A stretch of 64,000 nucleotides of DNA from Hyphomicrobium_A sp963782555 (GTDB lineage Bacteria; Pseudomonadota; Alphaproteobacteria; Rhizobiales; Hyphomicrobiaceae). Numbering within the stretch: position 1 is the first letter of the stretch; each line of letters begins with the position of its first letter. Of this stretch, positions 56,519-64,000 are shown piece by piece. Below the pieces are notes generated by a model. It worked only from the letters and a program-made list of their open reading frames with translations, searched no databases and was not told the DNA's origin. A program made the translations under genes and the position numbers. Location: assembly GCA_963782555.1 (NCBI GenBank), contig CAWAKB010000005.1, positions 62,001 to 126,000 on the forward strand. The letters are read 5' to 3'.

Positions 56519-58264
56519 ATGCACATCTTGTGGCGCGGCGATGTCCTCCAAAGGCTGCGGCTCGCCTCCGGGCTGATCCTGTTTGCGTTCGTGCTGACGC
56601 ATTTCATCAATCACGCGCTCGGCCTCTTCAGCTTGGATTGGATGCAGAGCGTGCAGCAGTGGCGCTGGGCGATCACCCGCTCATGGCCGGGGACGATCAT
56701 CCTGTTGAGTGCGCTCATCACCCACATCGGGCTCGCGCTCTACAAGCTTGCGGGTCGCGCCACGCTGAAGCTGCCGCGCTGGGAGGCGCTTCAACTCGGG
56801 CTCGGCCTCGCCATCCCGTTCCTGTTGCTGCCCCATATCGTCAACACGCGCATCTCACACGTGTTCTTCGGCGTGAACGACCAATACGTCTACGAGCTCG
56901 CGCGCCTATGGCCGGCGAGTGCGCTGACGCAAAGCCTGCTCCTCGTCATCGTTTGGGTGCACGCCTGCATCGGCCTGCACTTCTGGCTGAGGCTTTATGC
57001 GCCCTACCGGCGCGCCATCCCGCTTTTGCTGGCGGCGGCCATCGTGGTGCCGCTGGCCGCGCTGGGCGGCTTCATCGTCGCCGGCAGCGGGGTCGCCTCG
57101 GCGATCGAGGTGCCGCGCGTGTTCGACACCTTGAAGAGCATGACGCACTGGCCGAGCGCCGCGGACGCAGAGCGGCTGGCCTGGCTGAGGACGCTGGTGC
57201 GCATCGAGTTCGCCGGCCTCCTGGTCGTGGTGGTCGCGTGCATCGCATGGGCGTACATGGCGCGCCTTTTTGGGCCAAAGGTGACGATTGCCTATTCGGG
57301 CGGCCCCACCATCAAGGTGCCGCAAGGGCCGACGCTTTTGGAGATGAGCCGCACGGCCAAGATTCCGCACGCCTCCGTCTGCGGCGGGCGCGCGCGCTGC
57401 TCCACCTGCCGGGTGCGCATTGACCGGGGGGCCTCCTCGCTGCCGGCGCCGACGTTTCCTGAGAGCGTGACGCTCGGCTCGATCGGGGCGCCGCCCAACG
57501 TGCGGCTCGCCTGCCAGATCCGCCCGACCGAGAGCATGGTGGTGACGCGCCTCTTGAAGGCGGCGACCACCGGACCCGAGGCGGCCGAACTCGAGGAGGC
57601 GGATTCGGGCGGCGTTGAAAAGCCGCTCGCCGTCATGTTCGTCGACCTGCGCGACTTCACGCACTTTTCGCAAAAGCGTCTGCCCTTCGACATCGTCTTC
57701 GTCCTCAACGAGTTCTTCGGCGTCATCGGCGCGGCGATCACCGAGAACGGGGGCTGGATCGACAAGTTCCTGGGCGACGGGCTGCTCGCCGTGTTCGGGC
57801 AGCGCGCTGGCGTCGAGGTGGCGTGCCGTCAGGCCCTGCGCACCGTGCGGGCCATCGATCTCGCGCTCGACCACGTGAATGCCAAGCTCGAGGCTGAGAT
57901 CGGGCGCCCGCTCGAGGTCGGCATCGGCGTCGACGCCGGCCCGCTTCTGCTCGGACGCATCGGTTACGGCGAGGCCGTCGACTTCACCGTCATCGGCAAC
58001 GCCGTCAATGTCGCGAGCCGGCTCGAATCCCTTTCGAAAGAGAAAGGCTTCCAGATCGTCATCTCGCGCGAGGTGGCGCGGCAAGCCGGCTGGGAGCCCG
58101 CCTCCGAGGTCATGATGCAGGTCCCCGTTCGCGGCGTCGCGGAGCCGGTCGAGGTGATCGGCATCGCGCGCGGCCGTGACTTGCCGGCGAGCATCCTTGC
58201 CTACACCGATGACGAAGAGCAAAGGCCCGTGGCGTGGACCACGAGCCTTTGGGGTGGCGCCTGA
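56519..58264 (+). CDS. Adenylate/guanylate cyclase with His-rich membrane anchor and 2Fe-2S ferredoxin domain
   Basis: Residues 1-250 form about six helices with His28, His32, His69, His106, His114, His148 and His154, a pattern like succinate dehydrogenase cytochrome b. Residues 255-345 are a plant-type ferredoxin: Cys288, Cys294, Cys297 and Cys332 in CGGRARCSTC and LACQI. The C-terminal class III cyclase has metal Asp376 and Asp420, Lys416 and Asp487 for the base, and Asn496/Arg500, so it looks active. It probably couples redox state to cAMP. ATG 56519 is chosen; a TTG five codons earlier is possible. Confidence 0.88.
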   Translation: MHILWRGDVLQRLRLASGLILFAFVLTHFINHALGLFSLDWMQSVQQWRWAITRSWPGTIILLSALITHIGLALYKLAGRATLKLPRWEALQLGLGLAIPFLLLPHIVNTRISHVFFGVNDQYVYELARLWPASALTQSLLLVIVWVHACIGLHFWLRLYAPYRRAIPLLLAAAIVVPLAALGGFIVAGSGVASAIEVPRVFDTLKSMTHWPSAADAERLAWLRTLVRIEFAGLLVVVVACIAWAYMARLFGPKVTIAYSGGPTIKVPQGPTLLEMSRTAKIPHASVCGGRARCSTCRVRIDRGASSLPAPTFPESVTLGSIGAPPNVRLACQIRPTESMVVTRLLKAATTGPEAAELEEADSGGVEKPLAVMFVDLRDFTHFSQKRLPFDIVFVLNEFFGVIGAAITENGGWIDKFLGDGLLAVFGQRAGVEVACRQALRTVRAIDLALDHVNAKLEAEIGRPLEVGIGVDAGPLLLGRIGYGEAVDFTVIGNAVNVASRLESLSKEKGFQIVISREVARQAGWEPASEVMMQVPVRGVAEPVEVIGIARGRDLPASILAYTDDEEQRPVAWTTSLWGGA

Positions 58265-58301
58265 GCGCGCACGTTCGTGGGCGAAAAGCCGGGAGGCGGC
58301 C

Positions 58302-59072
58302 TTACTCGTCGCAGGGGAACGCCACGGTGGCGTCGACAAAGGGCACGTCGATCTTGCAGGTGTGCCCGCCGTTGGTCTTCCTGAGGTTCAAAGCCTCTGC
58401 GATCTTGGCTGCGACCTCACCCTTCTTGTCAGCCTTCTTGGCCGTCTTCGCCTTCGGCTCATCCGTTGAAGGAGCGGCGGCTTGCTTGTCGGTGTCGGCC
58501 TGCGTCTCGGCCTTGGCCTGCGCTTCGGGCTGTGACTTGGGCTCCGACTTGGTCTCTGTCTTGGCGTCGGCTTTGGCCTCGGTCTTGGTAGTGCTTTCAG
58601 GCTTCGCGGCCGCGGTCGTGTCGGGCTTCCCCGCGGAAGCCTTGGTTTCGGTGCCGGACTTGGAGCACTTCTGAAGATCGGCCGGCGCGCGCTTCCAGGT
58701 CATGGTCTCGCTCAGCCACTTGATTCCGGCGTAGCCCGTGACGCGGAGCGTGTCGCTGCCGACAGGTGCCAGCTCAACATCGAACTTTTCGTCGCGGTCA
58801 GGGTCGTAGATCCAGCCGTTGTCCCACTTGCCGCCGCCGACGGACTTGACGTCGCCGATGATCTGCTCACCGCAGCCCTGGGCGTCCTTGGCATCTTTCA
58901 CCCAGGCGACATAGCCGCAGAGCTTGCCGTTGCAGTCCGTGATCTCGACGGCACCGCGGCCGGTGTGATCGATCCACACGCCGAGCGGGCTCTCGTCGGC
59001 GCGTGCTGTGCCGGCCGAGAAGAGGGCGGCGGCTATCGCGGCCACCGTCAGGGCTGTTGCGTTGCTGCGCAT
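58302..59072 (-). CDS. DUF2147 secreted protein with Lys/Ala/Glu-rich tail
   Basis: A signal peptide precedes the DUF2147 domain (SPLGVWIDHTGRGAVEITDC, NGWIYDPDRDEKFDVEL, GYAGIKWLSETMTWKR). Residues 140-220 are a low-complexity Lys/Thr/Glu/Ala stretch, then CKIDVPFVDATVAFPCDE with a Cys pair. The function of DUF2147 is unknown; members are exported. Confidence 0.85.
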   Translation of the reverse strand: MRSNATALTVAAIAAALFSAGTARADESPLGVWIDHTGRGAVEITDCNGKLCGYVAWVKDAKDAQGCGEQIIGDVKSVGGGKWDNGWIYDPDRDEKFDVELAPVGSDTLRVTGYAGIKWLSETMTWKRAPADLQKCSKSGTETKASAGKPDTTAAAKPESTTKTEAKADAKTETKSEPKSQPEAQAKAETQADTDKQAAAPSTDEPKAKTAKKADKKGEVAAKIAEALNLRKTNGGHTCKIDVPFVDATVAFPCDE

Positions 59073-59266
59073 AGGTCACCTTTCAAAAGTTGGTCGGGCC
59101 TCGATATGGAATTCATATGAGTGCGGGGCGCAGTTTGTTGTTGCCTCGCATGCCGGCAATCTCCTCCGAAATATGGCGTGACGCTGTTCCGGCCGGAACA
59201 ACGTGTGGCGCTGCCCTGCCGTTCCCGCATTTCGAGGCGGGATGTAGCGCCAAGGCGACGCTTTTC

Positions 59267-59854
59267 CTAGTCCTTCACGAAGATTGTGGCGCTGAGCACG
59301 CCGGTCGGGCCGTTCTTGGCGGGGGCATAATAATGAACACGGCTCAGAATCTTGTCCGTGCGGCCGTTCCAGGAATGGACGCGCATGGGGCCCTCGTCCC
59401 ACGATTTATCCGGCCAATGTCCCAAGAGCAGCGTGAGCTGCTTCATCATCGCTTCCTCGGGCTCTTTGGCGGGAAACAACAGCGAGCAGGCGACGCTGGT
59501 CGACTTGGCGAAGCCAGGCTCGGTCTTCTGGAAGTCGGCGTCGGGTTTGGAGCGCGCCGCCGTGAGGACGTACTTGCCGCCGGAGTTGTGGAAGCTCCAG
59601 GCATAGAGCTCCTCGGCCGGCACGGCCGGCTGGTACTGCTCGAGCTCACTGCCGTTGATCGGGGCAAACTCGCCGAAGCCGGCGGCCTTGGCGACGCCGG
59701 CAAGATCGGGGAGCTGGCTCAAGCAGAGGACGTTGAACATCATCGCGATGCGCAGGGCGCTCTTGTCTTTGGGCAGCCCTTGGGCGTGGAGTGAGCCGGC
59801 CAGCACCAGCATGGCGGCGAGCGCAAAGGAGACGCGCGTCAGGTGCGTGCCCAT
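59267..59854 (-). CDS. Secreted hypothetical protein
   Basis: The 195-residue protein has a signal peptide (FALAAMLVLAGSLHAQG). Its mature part has a conserved-looking core (ALRIAMMFNVLCLSQLPDLA, GHWPDKSWDEGPMRVHSWNG). ATG 59854 has GGAGAG upstream; the longer open frame overlaps the next DUF2147 gene. No family known. Confidence 0.65.
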   Translation of the reverse strand: MGTHLTRVSFALAAMLVLAGSLHAQGLPKDKSALRIAMMFNVLCLSQLPDLAGVAKAAGFGEFAPINGSELEQYQPAVPAEELYAWSFHNSGGKYVLTAARSKPDADFQKTEPGFAKSTSVACSLLFPAKEPEEAMMKQLTLLLGHWPDKSWDEGPMRVHSWNGRTDKILSRVHYYAPAKNGPTGVLSATIFVKD

Positions 59855-59916
59855 AGAGACTCTCCGGCGTGCTTGTCTTTGACGCGTCAGCGCGCGGCCA
59901 TTTGACGAGCTGCCAC

Positions 59917-60495
59917 TTAACGAGCGGCCATGGGCGGCGTCGGCTGCGCGCCGGTTTCCGAGGACAGCACAGGCCACTTGGAGATGTCCTCCGACCAGTT
60001 GCCCGATGCGATCATCTTGGCCTGCTCCTCGCACGTCGGCGGCTTGCGGTTGACGCGGGTCCAAACCTCGGATGAGCCGAAGATCGGCAGGAACATATAG
60101 CCGCTCACCTTCACATGGTTGCGGTCGAGCACCTGCGCCTCTCCGCTGAAGCTCATGCCCTGGTCGGGAACGTAGACGGTGCCGTCGCCCCATGTGCCGT
60201 CCGCTTGCTTCTTGAAGCCAGTGACGACTGCAAGGCCGCAGACGAGGCGCGACTGCAGCTTGGGGTCGGAATTGCGGAAGTCGCGCAAGGGGCCGCCGTC
60301 GGGACCGCGCGGCTTCCTGAGCCAGGCGACCTTTCCGCAGCGCGCGTTGCCGCAGCGGCCGATGTCGAGAAGCACCTCGCCGTCGGAATCCATCCAGTAG
60401 CCGTCGAGACGTTCGCCAGCGCCTGCGCCTACCGTGGAAACCGCGAGCACGGCCGTCGCAAGACAAAAGGCAAGACCCCGCATGTGCCTGTTCAT
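59917..60495 (-). CDS. DUF2147 secreted protein
   Basis: The 192-residue protein has a signal peptide and a DUF2147 domain (RLDGYWMDSDGEVLLDIGRC, GTVYVPDQGMSFSGEAQVLD, KVSGYMFLPIFGSSEVWTRV). A short C-terminal extension follows. It shares the family with the gene at 58302-59072 but is not a close copy. Confidence 0.85.
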   Translation of the reverse strand: MNRHMRGLAFCLATAVLAVSTVGAGAGERLDGYWMDSDGEVLLDIGRCGNARCGKVAWLRKPRGPDGGPLRDFRNSDPKLQSRLVCGLAVVTGFKKQADGTWGDGTVYVPDQGMSFSGEAQVLDRNHVKVSGYMFLPIFGSSEVWTRVNRKPPTCEEQAKMIASGNWSEDISKWPVLSSETGAQPTPPMAAR

Positions 60496-60628
60496 TCCCC
60501 TCAAATCCCCCTCAGGATCGGGCGCGTCTGCCGCCTGTGCCACGCCATATGGGCGCGAGTTTGTCAGGCGTTGAATTCGTCAAGCATAGCAGGGGTCCCG
60601 CCGCCAAGGCGCGGCGCTGCGGCATCAC

Positions 60629-61744
60629 TCAGCCGAGAAGTGTGGCGACGTAATCGCCGATGGCAAGCGAGGAGGTGAGCCCCGGGCTCTCGATGCCGTA
60701 AAGGGCAACGAGGCCGGGTACGCCGTGCTCCGCCGGGCCGTGGATGGCAAAGTCGGCGACGGGCTCGCCCTGCCGGTAGATCTTGGGGCGCACGCCGACA
60801 TAGTCGGGGTGCAGGGCGCCATCCGGCAGCCCCGGCCAGTAGCGGCGGATCTCGTGCTCGAATGTAATACGGCGCTCCCCTTCCGGATCCTCGAAGTCGT
60901 GGCTGACCTCGTCCTTCCACTCAATGTCGGGCCCGAACTTGGCGCGCCCTGCGACGTCGAGGGTCAGGTGCACCCCGAGCCAAGCACCCTGCGGCATCGG
61001 ATAGACGAGGTGGCGGAATGGCGCCCGGCCGGTGAGCGAGAAGTAGTGGCCCTTGGCGGGGTAGGTCCGAGGCACCCTGTAGCCCGGCTCATAGGATAGC
61101 TGCCGCCCGAGTTCGGTGCCGCCGAAGCCGGCGGCGAGCACGAGTGACTTTGCCGTCAAGCGGCTGGTCTCGCCGCCGCTGTCGATGGCGATCTCAAATC
61201 CGGTGTCGCGCGCGGTGAGGCCGGTGACGGTCGAATTGAGCACAACCTGGCCGCCCTGAGCCGTCAAATGTCCTTCGAGTGCGATCATCAGGCCGTGGCT
61301 GTCGATGACGCCGGTCGAGGGCGACAGGTAGGCGGCGATGCAGGCGACCTCCGGCTCGAGCGCACGCACCTCCTCCGCCGACAGGCGGCGCAGATCATCG
61401 ACGCCGTTAGCGTGCGCGGTGGCGGCAATCCCCTCGAGCTTGGCAATCTCGACCTCTTGCGTGGCGACGAGGAGCTTGCCGCAGCGGGTGTGCGCGACAC
61501 CGTTCTCGGCGCAGAACGCATAAAGCTGCTGCTTGCCTGAAACGCACAGCTTGGCGCGCAAGGATCCCGGCGGATAGTAGAGGCCGGCGTGGATCACTTC
61601 GGAATTGCGCGAGCTCGTCTCCGAGCCGATGCGGTCATGGCGCTCGAGCACGAGCACGTCCTGGCCTTTGAGGGCGAGCGTGCGCGCAATGGCGAGGCCC
61701 ACCACGCCTGCGCCGATCACCACCGTCTCAACGTCTGCTGTCAC
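60629..61744 (-). CDS. FAD-dependent oxidoreductase, L-2-hydroxyglutarate oxidase-like
   Basis: The start is GTG 61744 after GGAAGG. The Rossmann motif VVIGAGVVGLAIARTLA binds FAD, and SSRNSEVIHAGLYYPPGSLR and PAKGHYFSLTGRAPFRHLVY match the DadA/L2HGDH group. It likely oxidises a 2-hydroxy acid or related substrate; LhgO is the best-known member. At 371 residues it is slightly shorter than E. coli LhgO. Confidence 0.8.
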   Translation of the reverse strand: MTADVETVVIGAGVVGLAIARTLALKGQDVLVLERHDRIGSETSSRNSEVIHAGLYYPPGSLRAKLCVSGKQQLYAFCAENGVAHTRCGKLLVATQEVEIAKLEGIAATAHANGVDDLRRLSAEEVRALEPEVACIAAYLSPSTGVIDSHGLMIALEGHLTAQGGQVVLNSTVTGLTARDTGFEIAIDSGGETSRLTAKSLVLAAGFGGTELGRQLSYEPGYRVPRTYPAKGHYFSLTGRAPFRHLVYPMPQGAWLGVHLTLDVAGRAKFGPDIEWKDEVSHDFEDPEGERRITFEHEIRRYWPGLPDGALHPDYVGVRPKIYRQGEPVADFAIHGPAEHGVPGLVALYGIESPGLTSSLAIGDYVATLLG

Positions 61745-61905
61745 GGACCTTCCGCCTCTTGCTTGTGCACCGATGCTTCGCGCCGGCCCTCTTTTCCACA
61801 GGGCAAATTGCCATGCGGGCAGGCTCGAAATGCCCCGAATCACCGCTAGTGTGCCCCGGCTCGGTACAGCGCGACGCGGTCCGAGTGCAACGCATGGAGG
61901 GTCTT

Positions 61906-62097
61906 ATGGCATTCGTCACTGGCGATGTCGTTTCGGTTTGCGGCGAGGAGCTTCCTTTCAAAGTTGTGTTCATGCAGGGCGACACCGTGCTTGCCGAGTG
62001 GCTGGTGGAGTCACAGGAGGATGGTCAGGCGCAGATTGTCGAAACACTGAAAGGCCTTGTGGACGACGACGAGGAAGAAGAGGAGGACGCCGCTTGA
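61906..62097 (+). CDS. Small acidic protein
   Basis: A 63-residue protein with a short beta-like N-terminus (FVTGDVVSVCGEELPFKVVF) and an acidic C-terminus (DDDEEEEEDAA). GGAGGG precedes ATG 61906. It is cytoplasmic; no family recognised. The 130 bp after it include a GGGGC...GCCCC hairpin without a T-run. Confidence 0.6.
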   Translation: MAFVTGDVVSVCGEELPFKVVFMQGDTVLAEWLVESQEDGQAQIVETLKGLVDDDEEEEEDAA

Positions 62098-62227
62098 GGC
62101 CGCAGCTCGCCTGCACGGCTTTTTAGCGGGCTGAGCGGGGCTTTGAGGCCCCTTGCACACGGGCGGGAGGCGAGAGGCGCCCCCGCCCCTTGCATTTCGA
62201 ACAAAAGAGGAACATTCTCGTCGATCC

Positions 62228-63355
62228 ATGCGATTCACGTTCGTGCATACGGCCGATTGGCAGATCGGCAAGCGGTTCGGCGCGTTCCCGGCGGAGAAGG
62301 CCGCGGTGCTGCGCGAGGAGCGCCTGCGCGCGATCGACCGGGTGGCGGAGGCCGGCCGCGCCGCGGGGGCTACCGCCGTTCTCGTCGCCGGCGACGTGTT
62401 CGATTCAGAGACGGTGTCGGAAGCACTGATTGGGACGCTGCTGGCGCGCCTCAAGGCTCACCCAAAGCTCGCCTGGCACCTCTTGCCCGGCAACCATGAC
62501 CCGGCCCGGGCCGGCGGTGTGTGGGAGGCGATCGTTGCGGCCGGCCTGCCGGCGAACGTGATCGTGCACACCGAGCCGCGCCCCGCGGAGCTCGCCCCCG
62601 GTGTCATGCTGCTGCCGGCTCCGCTCACCGCCAAGAGCACAAGCCGCGACCCGACCGAATGGATGGACGCCGGCGAGACGCCTGTCGGCTCCCTGCGCAT
62701 CGGCTTGGCACACGGCTCGGTGCAGGGCTTCGGCAGCGAGGGCGAGGCCAATGTGCCGCTCGATCCCGCGCGCGCAAAGTCGGCGCAGCTTTCCTACCTC
62801 GCGCTCGGCGACTGGCACGGCACGACCGAGATCTCCGAGCGCGTGTGGTACGCAGGCACGCCCGAGCCCGACAGCTTTCCCGACAACGAGCCTGGGCACG
62901 CGCTCATCGTCGCCATCGAGGGAACGCGCGCACCGAAGGTGGAGCGGGTGGCAACCGCGCATTTTACCTGGGCGCGGCGGCGGCAGACGGTCGAGAGTGC
63001 CAAGGCGCTGGACGGCATCGAGGCGGAATTCGCCCGGCTCGGCAGTGCCGCTTCGCGCTGGCTGATCAACCTGAGGCTTGACGGTCAGGTGACGCTCGCC
63101 GAGCGCGCTGCCATCGAGGCGCGGCTTTCACAGCTTGCAACGCAGGTGTTTTTTCTCGAGGCGGACCTTGCCGCGCTTCACACCGCGGCGGCGGCCTCAG
63201 ATCTCGAAGCGCTGGGGTCGGGCGTGCTGGGCACGGTCGCTCAGCGTCTCAAGGCGACGGCCGAAGGCGGGGGCGAGGACGCGCACGTCGCCGAGCGCGC
63301 GTTGCGTAAGCTCTTTGCGCTTGCGCGCCGTACGCAAGCCGGAGGTACGGCGTGA
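62228..63355 (+). CDS. Metallophosphoesterase, DNA repair exonuclease (SbcD/YhaO-like)
   Basis: The calcineurin-like core has the metal motifs VHTADWQIGKRFG, VLVAGDVFDSE, LLPGNHDPA, GLAHGS and ALGDWHG. The C-terminal half has a capping domain. It forms a nuclease pair with the downstream ATPase, like SbcD with SbcC or YhaO with YhaN, which process DNA ends. Its stop overlaps the next start in GTGA. Confidence 0.88.
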   Translation: MRFTFVHTADWQIGKRFGAFPAEKAAVLREERLRAIDRVAEAGRAAGATAVLVAGDVFDSETVSEALIGTLLARLKAHPKLAWHLLPGNHDPARAGGVWEAIVAAGLPANVIVHTEPRPAELAPGVMLLPAPLTAKSTSRDPTEWMDAGETPVGSLRIGLAHGSVQGFGSEGEANVPLDPARAKSAQLSYLALGDWHGTTEISERVWYAGTPEPDSFPDNEPGHALIVAIEGTRAPKVERVATAHFTWARRRQTVESAKALDGIEAEFARLGSAASRWLINLRLDGQVTLAERAAIEARLSQLATQVFFLEADLAALHTAAAASDLEALGSGVLGTVAQRLKATAEGGGEDAHVAERALRKLFALARRTQAGGTA

Positions 63356-64000
63356 AGCTCAAAGCGATCCGCTTGAAGGAGGTGGGCCGCTTCCGTGATC
63401 CGGTCGCGCTCGAAGGCTTGAGCGGCGGCCTCGACGTGCTCGCGGGGCCCAATGAGCTTGGCAAGTCCACGATCCTCAAGGCGGTGAAGCTGGCGCTTTT
63501 GGAGAAGCACACCTCCAACAAGCGCGACATCGATGCCATGCGCCCGTACGCGGGTGGCGCTCCGCTGATCGAGGTGGATTTCGAGATCGACGGTGCGCCT
63601 TGGCGCATCCGCAAGCAGTATCTCTCGGGGCGCTCGGCCGAGCTCAAGGATTTGCGCAGCGGCACCGTGGCGCGCGGCGGCGACGCGGAGACCGAGCTGG
63701 CAAAGCTCCTCGCCGGCACAGGCGGGCCTGAGCGCATCGCGTTACTCTGGGTGGACCAGGGCAAGTCGCTCAGTCCCCTCGATCCCGCGGCGACGGCGGG
63801 CACCTTCATGGGCGCAATCGAGGACGAGGTTGAGACCGTCGTGGACGGCGGCGCCGTGCGCCTGGTGCAGGCGAGCCTCAAGGAGGAGCTGGCTCAGCTC
63901 GTTACCAGCCATGCGTCGCCGCGCCCGACGGGCCGCTACAAGCTGGCGCTGGAGGAACGCGACACGCTGTGCCGACAGCGTGATGACGCGCAAGGCCGCC
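63352..64000 (+). CDS. AAA-family SMC-like ATPase, YhaN/SbcC-like (3'-truncated)
   Basis: From GTG 63352 with GGAGG upstream, the protein has an SMC-type N-terminus with Walker A PNELGKSTILKAVKLAL and a beta region (EVDFEIDGAPWRIRKQYLSG), then WVDQGKSLSPLDPA and the start of a coiled coil at the window end. It is the partner of the metallophosphoesterase. The C-terminal Walker B half is outside the window. Confidence 0.88.
   Translation, partial: MKLKAIRLKEVGRFRDPVALEGLSGGLDVLAGPNELGKSTILKAVKLALLEKHTSNKRDIDAMRPYAGGAPLIEVDFEIDGAPWRIRKQYLSGRSAELKDLRSGTVARGGDAETELAKLLAGTGGPERIALLWVDQGKSLSPLDPAATAGTFMGAIEDEVETVVDGGAVRLVQASLKEELAQLVTSHASPRPTGRYKLALEERDTLCRQRDDAQGR

Noticed and set aside
62136..62152. 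Hairpin GGGGC...GCCCC after the acidic small protein as a terminator
   Set aside because: It is not followed by a T-run on either strand.

Overview
The window is about 64 kb of high-GC DNA from an alphaproteobacterium, most likely a member of the Hyphomicrobiales (Rhizobiales). The evidence is the gene set: the phosphotransferase ChpT, an EipA-type DUF1134 envelope protein, Usg, an AapJQMP amino-acid transporter, a DUF4332 protein and a CysQ of rhizobial type. I see no rRNA, tRNA, CRISPR array, integrase or transposase. Most of it reads as chromosomal backbone, with one short AT-rich island at about 30.5-32.2 kb.

Layout. 1-8.3 kb: end of an ion channel, three methyltransferases in a row (RlmI-like, TrmH/SpoU-like, PRMT-like), an NnrU-MOSC pair, an L,D-transpeptidase and panB. 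8.4-16.2 kb: TPR protein-bamB-der, holC, a frameshifted DUF1254 gene, rlmJ and a cold-shock gene. 16.3-25.5 kb: small secreted proteins, fetAB, chpT, cysQ, eipA, a coiled-coil membrane protein and a bactofilin. 25.6-30.5 kb: a tautomerase, a frameshifted Old Yellow Enzyme, an isolated 26-codon gene with a near-ideal ribosome binding site and its own terminator, a UBP zinc finger and a GNAT. 30.5-32.2 kb: an AT-rich island with a broken gene of HEPN type, ending in what looks like the tail of a second thiC. 32.2-37.1 kb: a minus-strand block in which a TPP riboswitch is followed by a small membrane protein, a phosphodiester-glycosidase-like protein and only then thiC. 37.2-46 kb: a phospholipase-C-like/DUF4332 protein and a four-gene MoxR-DUF58-BatA/DUF4159 operon. 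46-50 kb: DUF1285 (frameshifted), usg, marC, small secreted proteins and a GNAT. 50-54.3 kb: aapP-aapJ-aapQ-aapM with two tandem palindromic elements between the last two genes. 54.3-64 kb: a tandem pair of secreted barrel-like proteins, an adenylate cyclase fused to a ferredoxin and a His-rich membrane anchor, two DUF2147 proteins, an FAD oxidoreductase, and a YhaO/YhaN-type (SbcD/SbcC-like) nuclease pair running off the end.

The points most worth a second look are the 26-codon gene at 27.5 kb, the TPP-riboswitch operon whose first two genes have no known thiamine role, the paired palindromes inside the aap operon, the HEPN-like gene in the AT-rich island, and the heme/ferredoxin-like adenylate cyclase. 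Several conserved genes (DUF1254, OYE, DUF1285, the HEPN-like gene) each carry single-base frame breaks. These may be real pseudogenes, but their number also raises the possibility of assembly indels.
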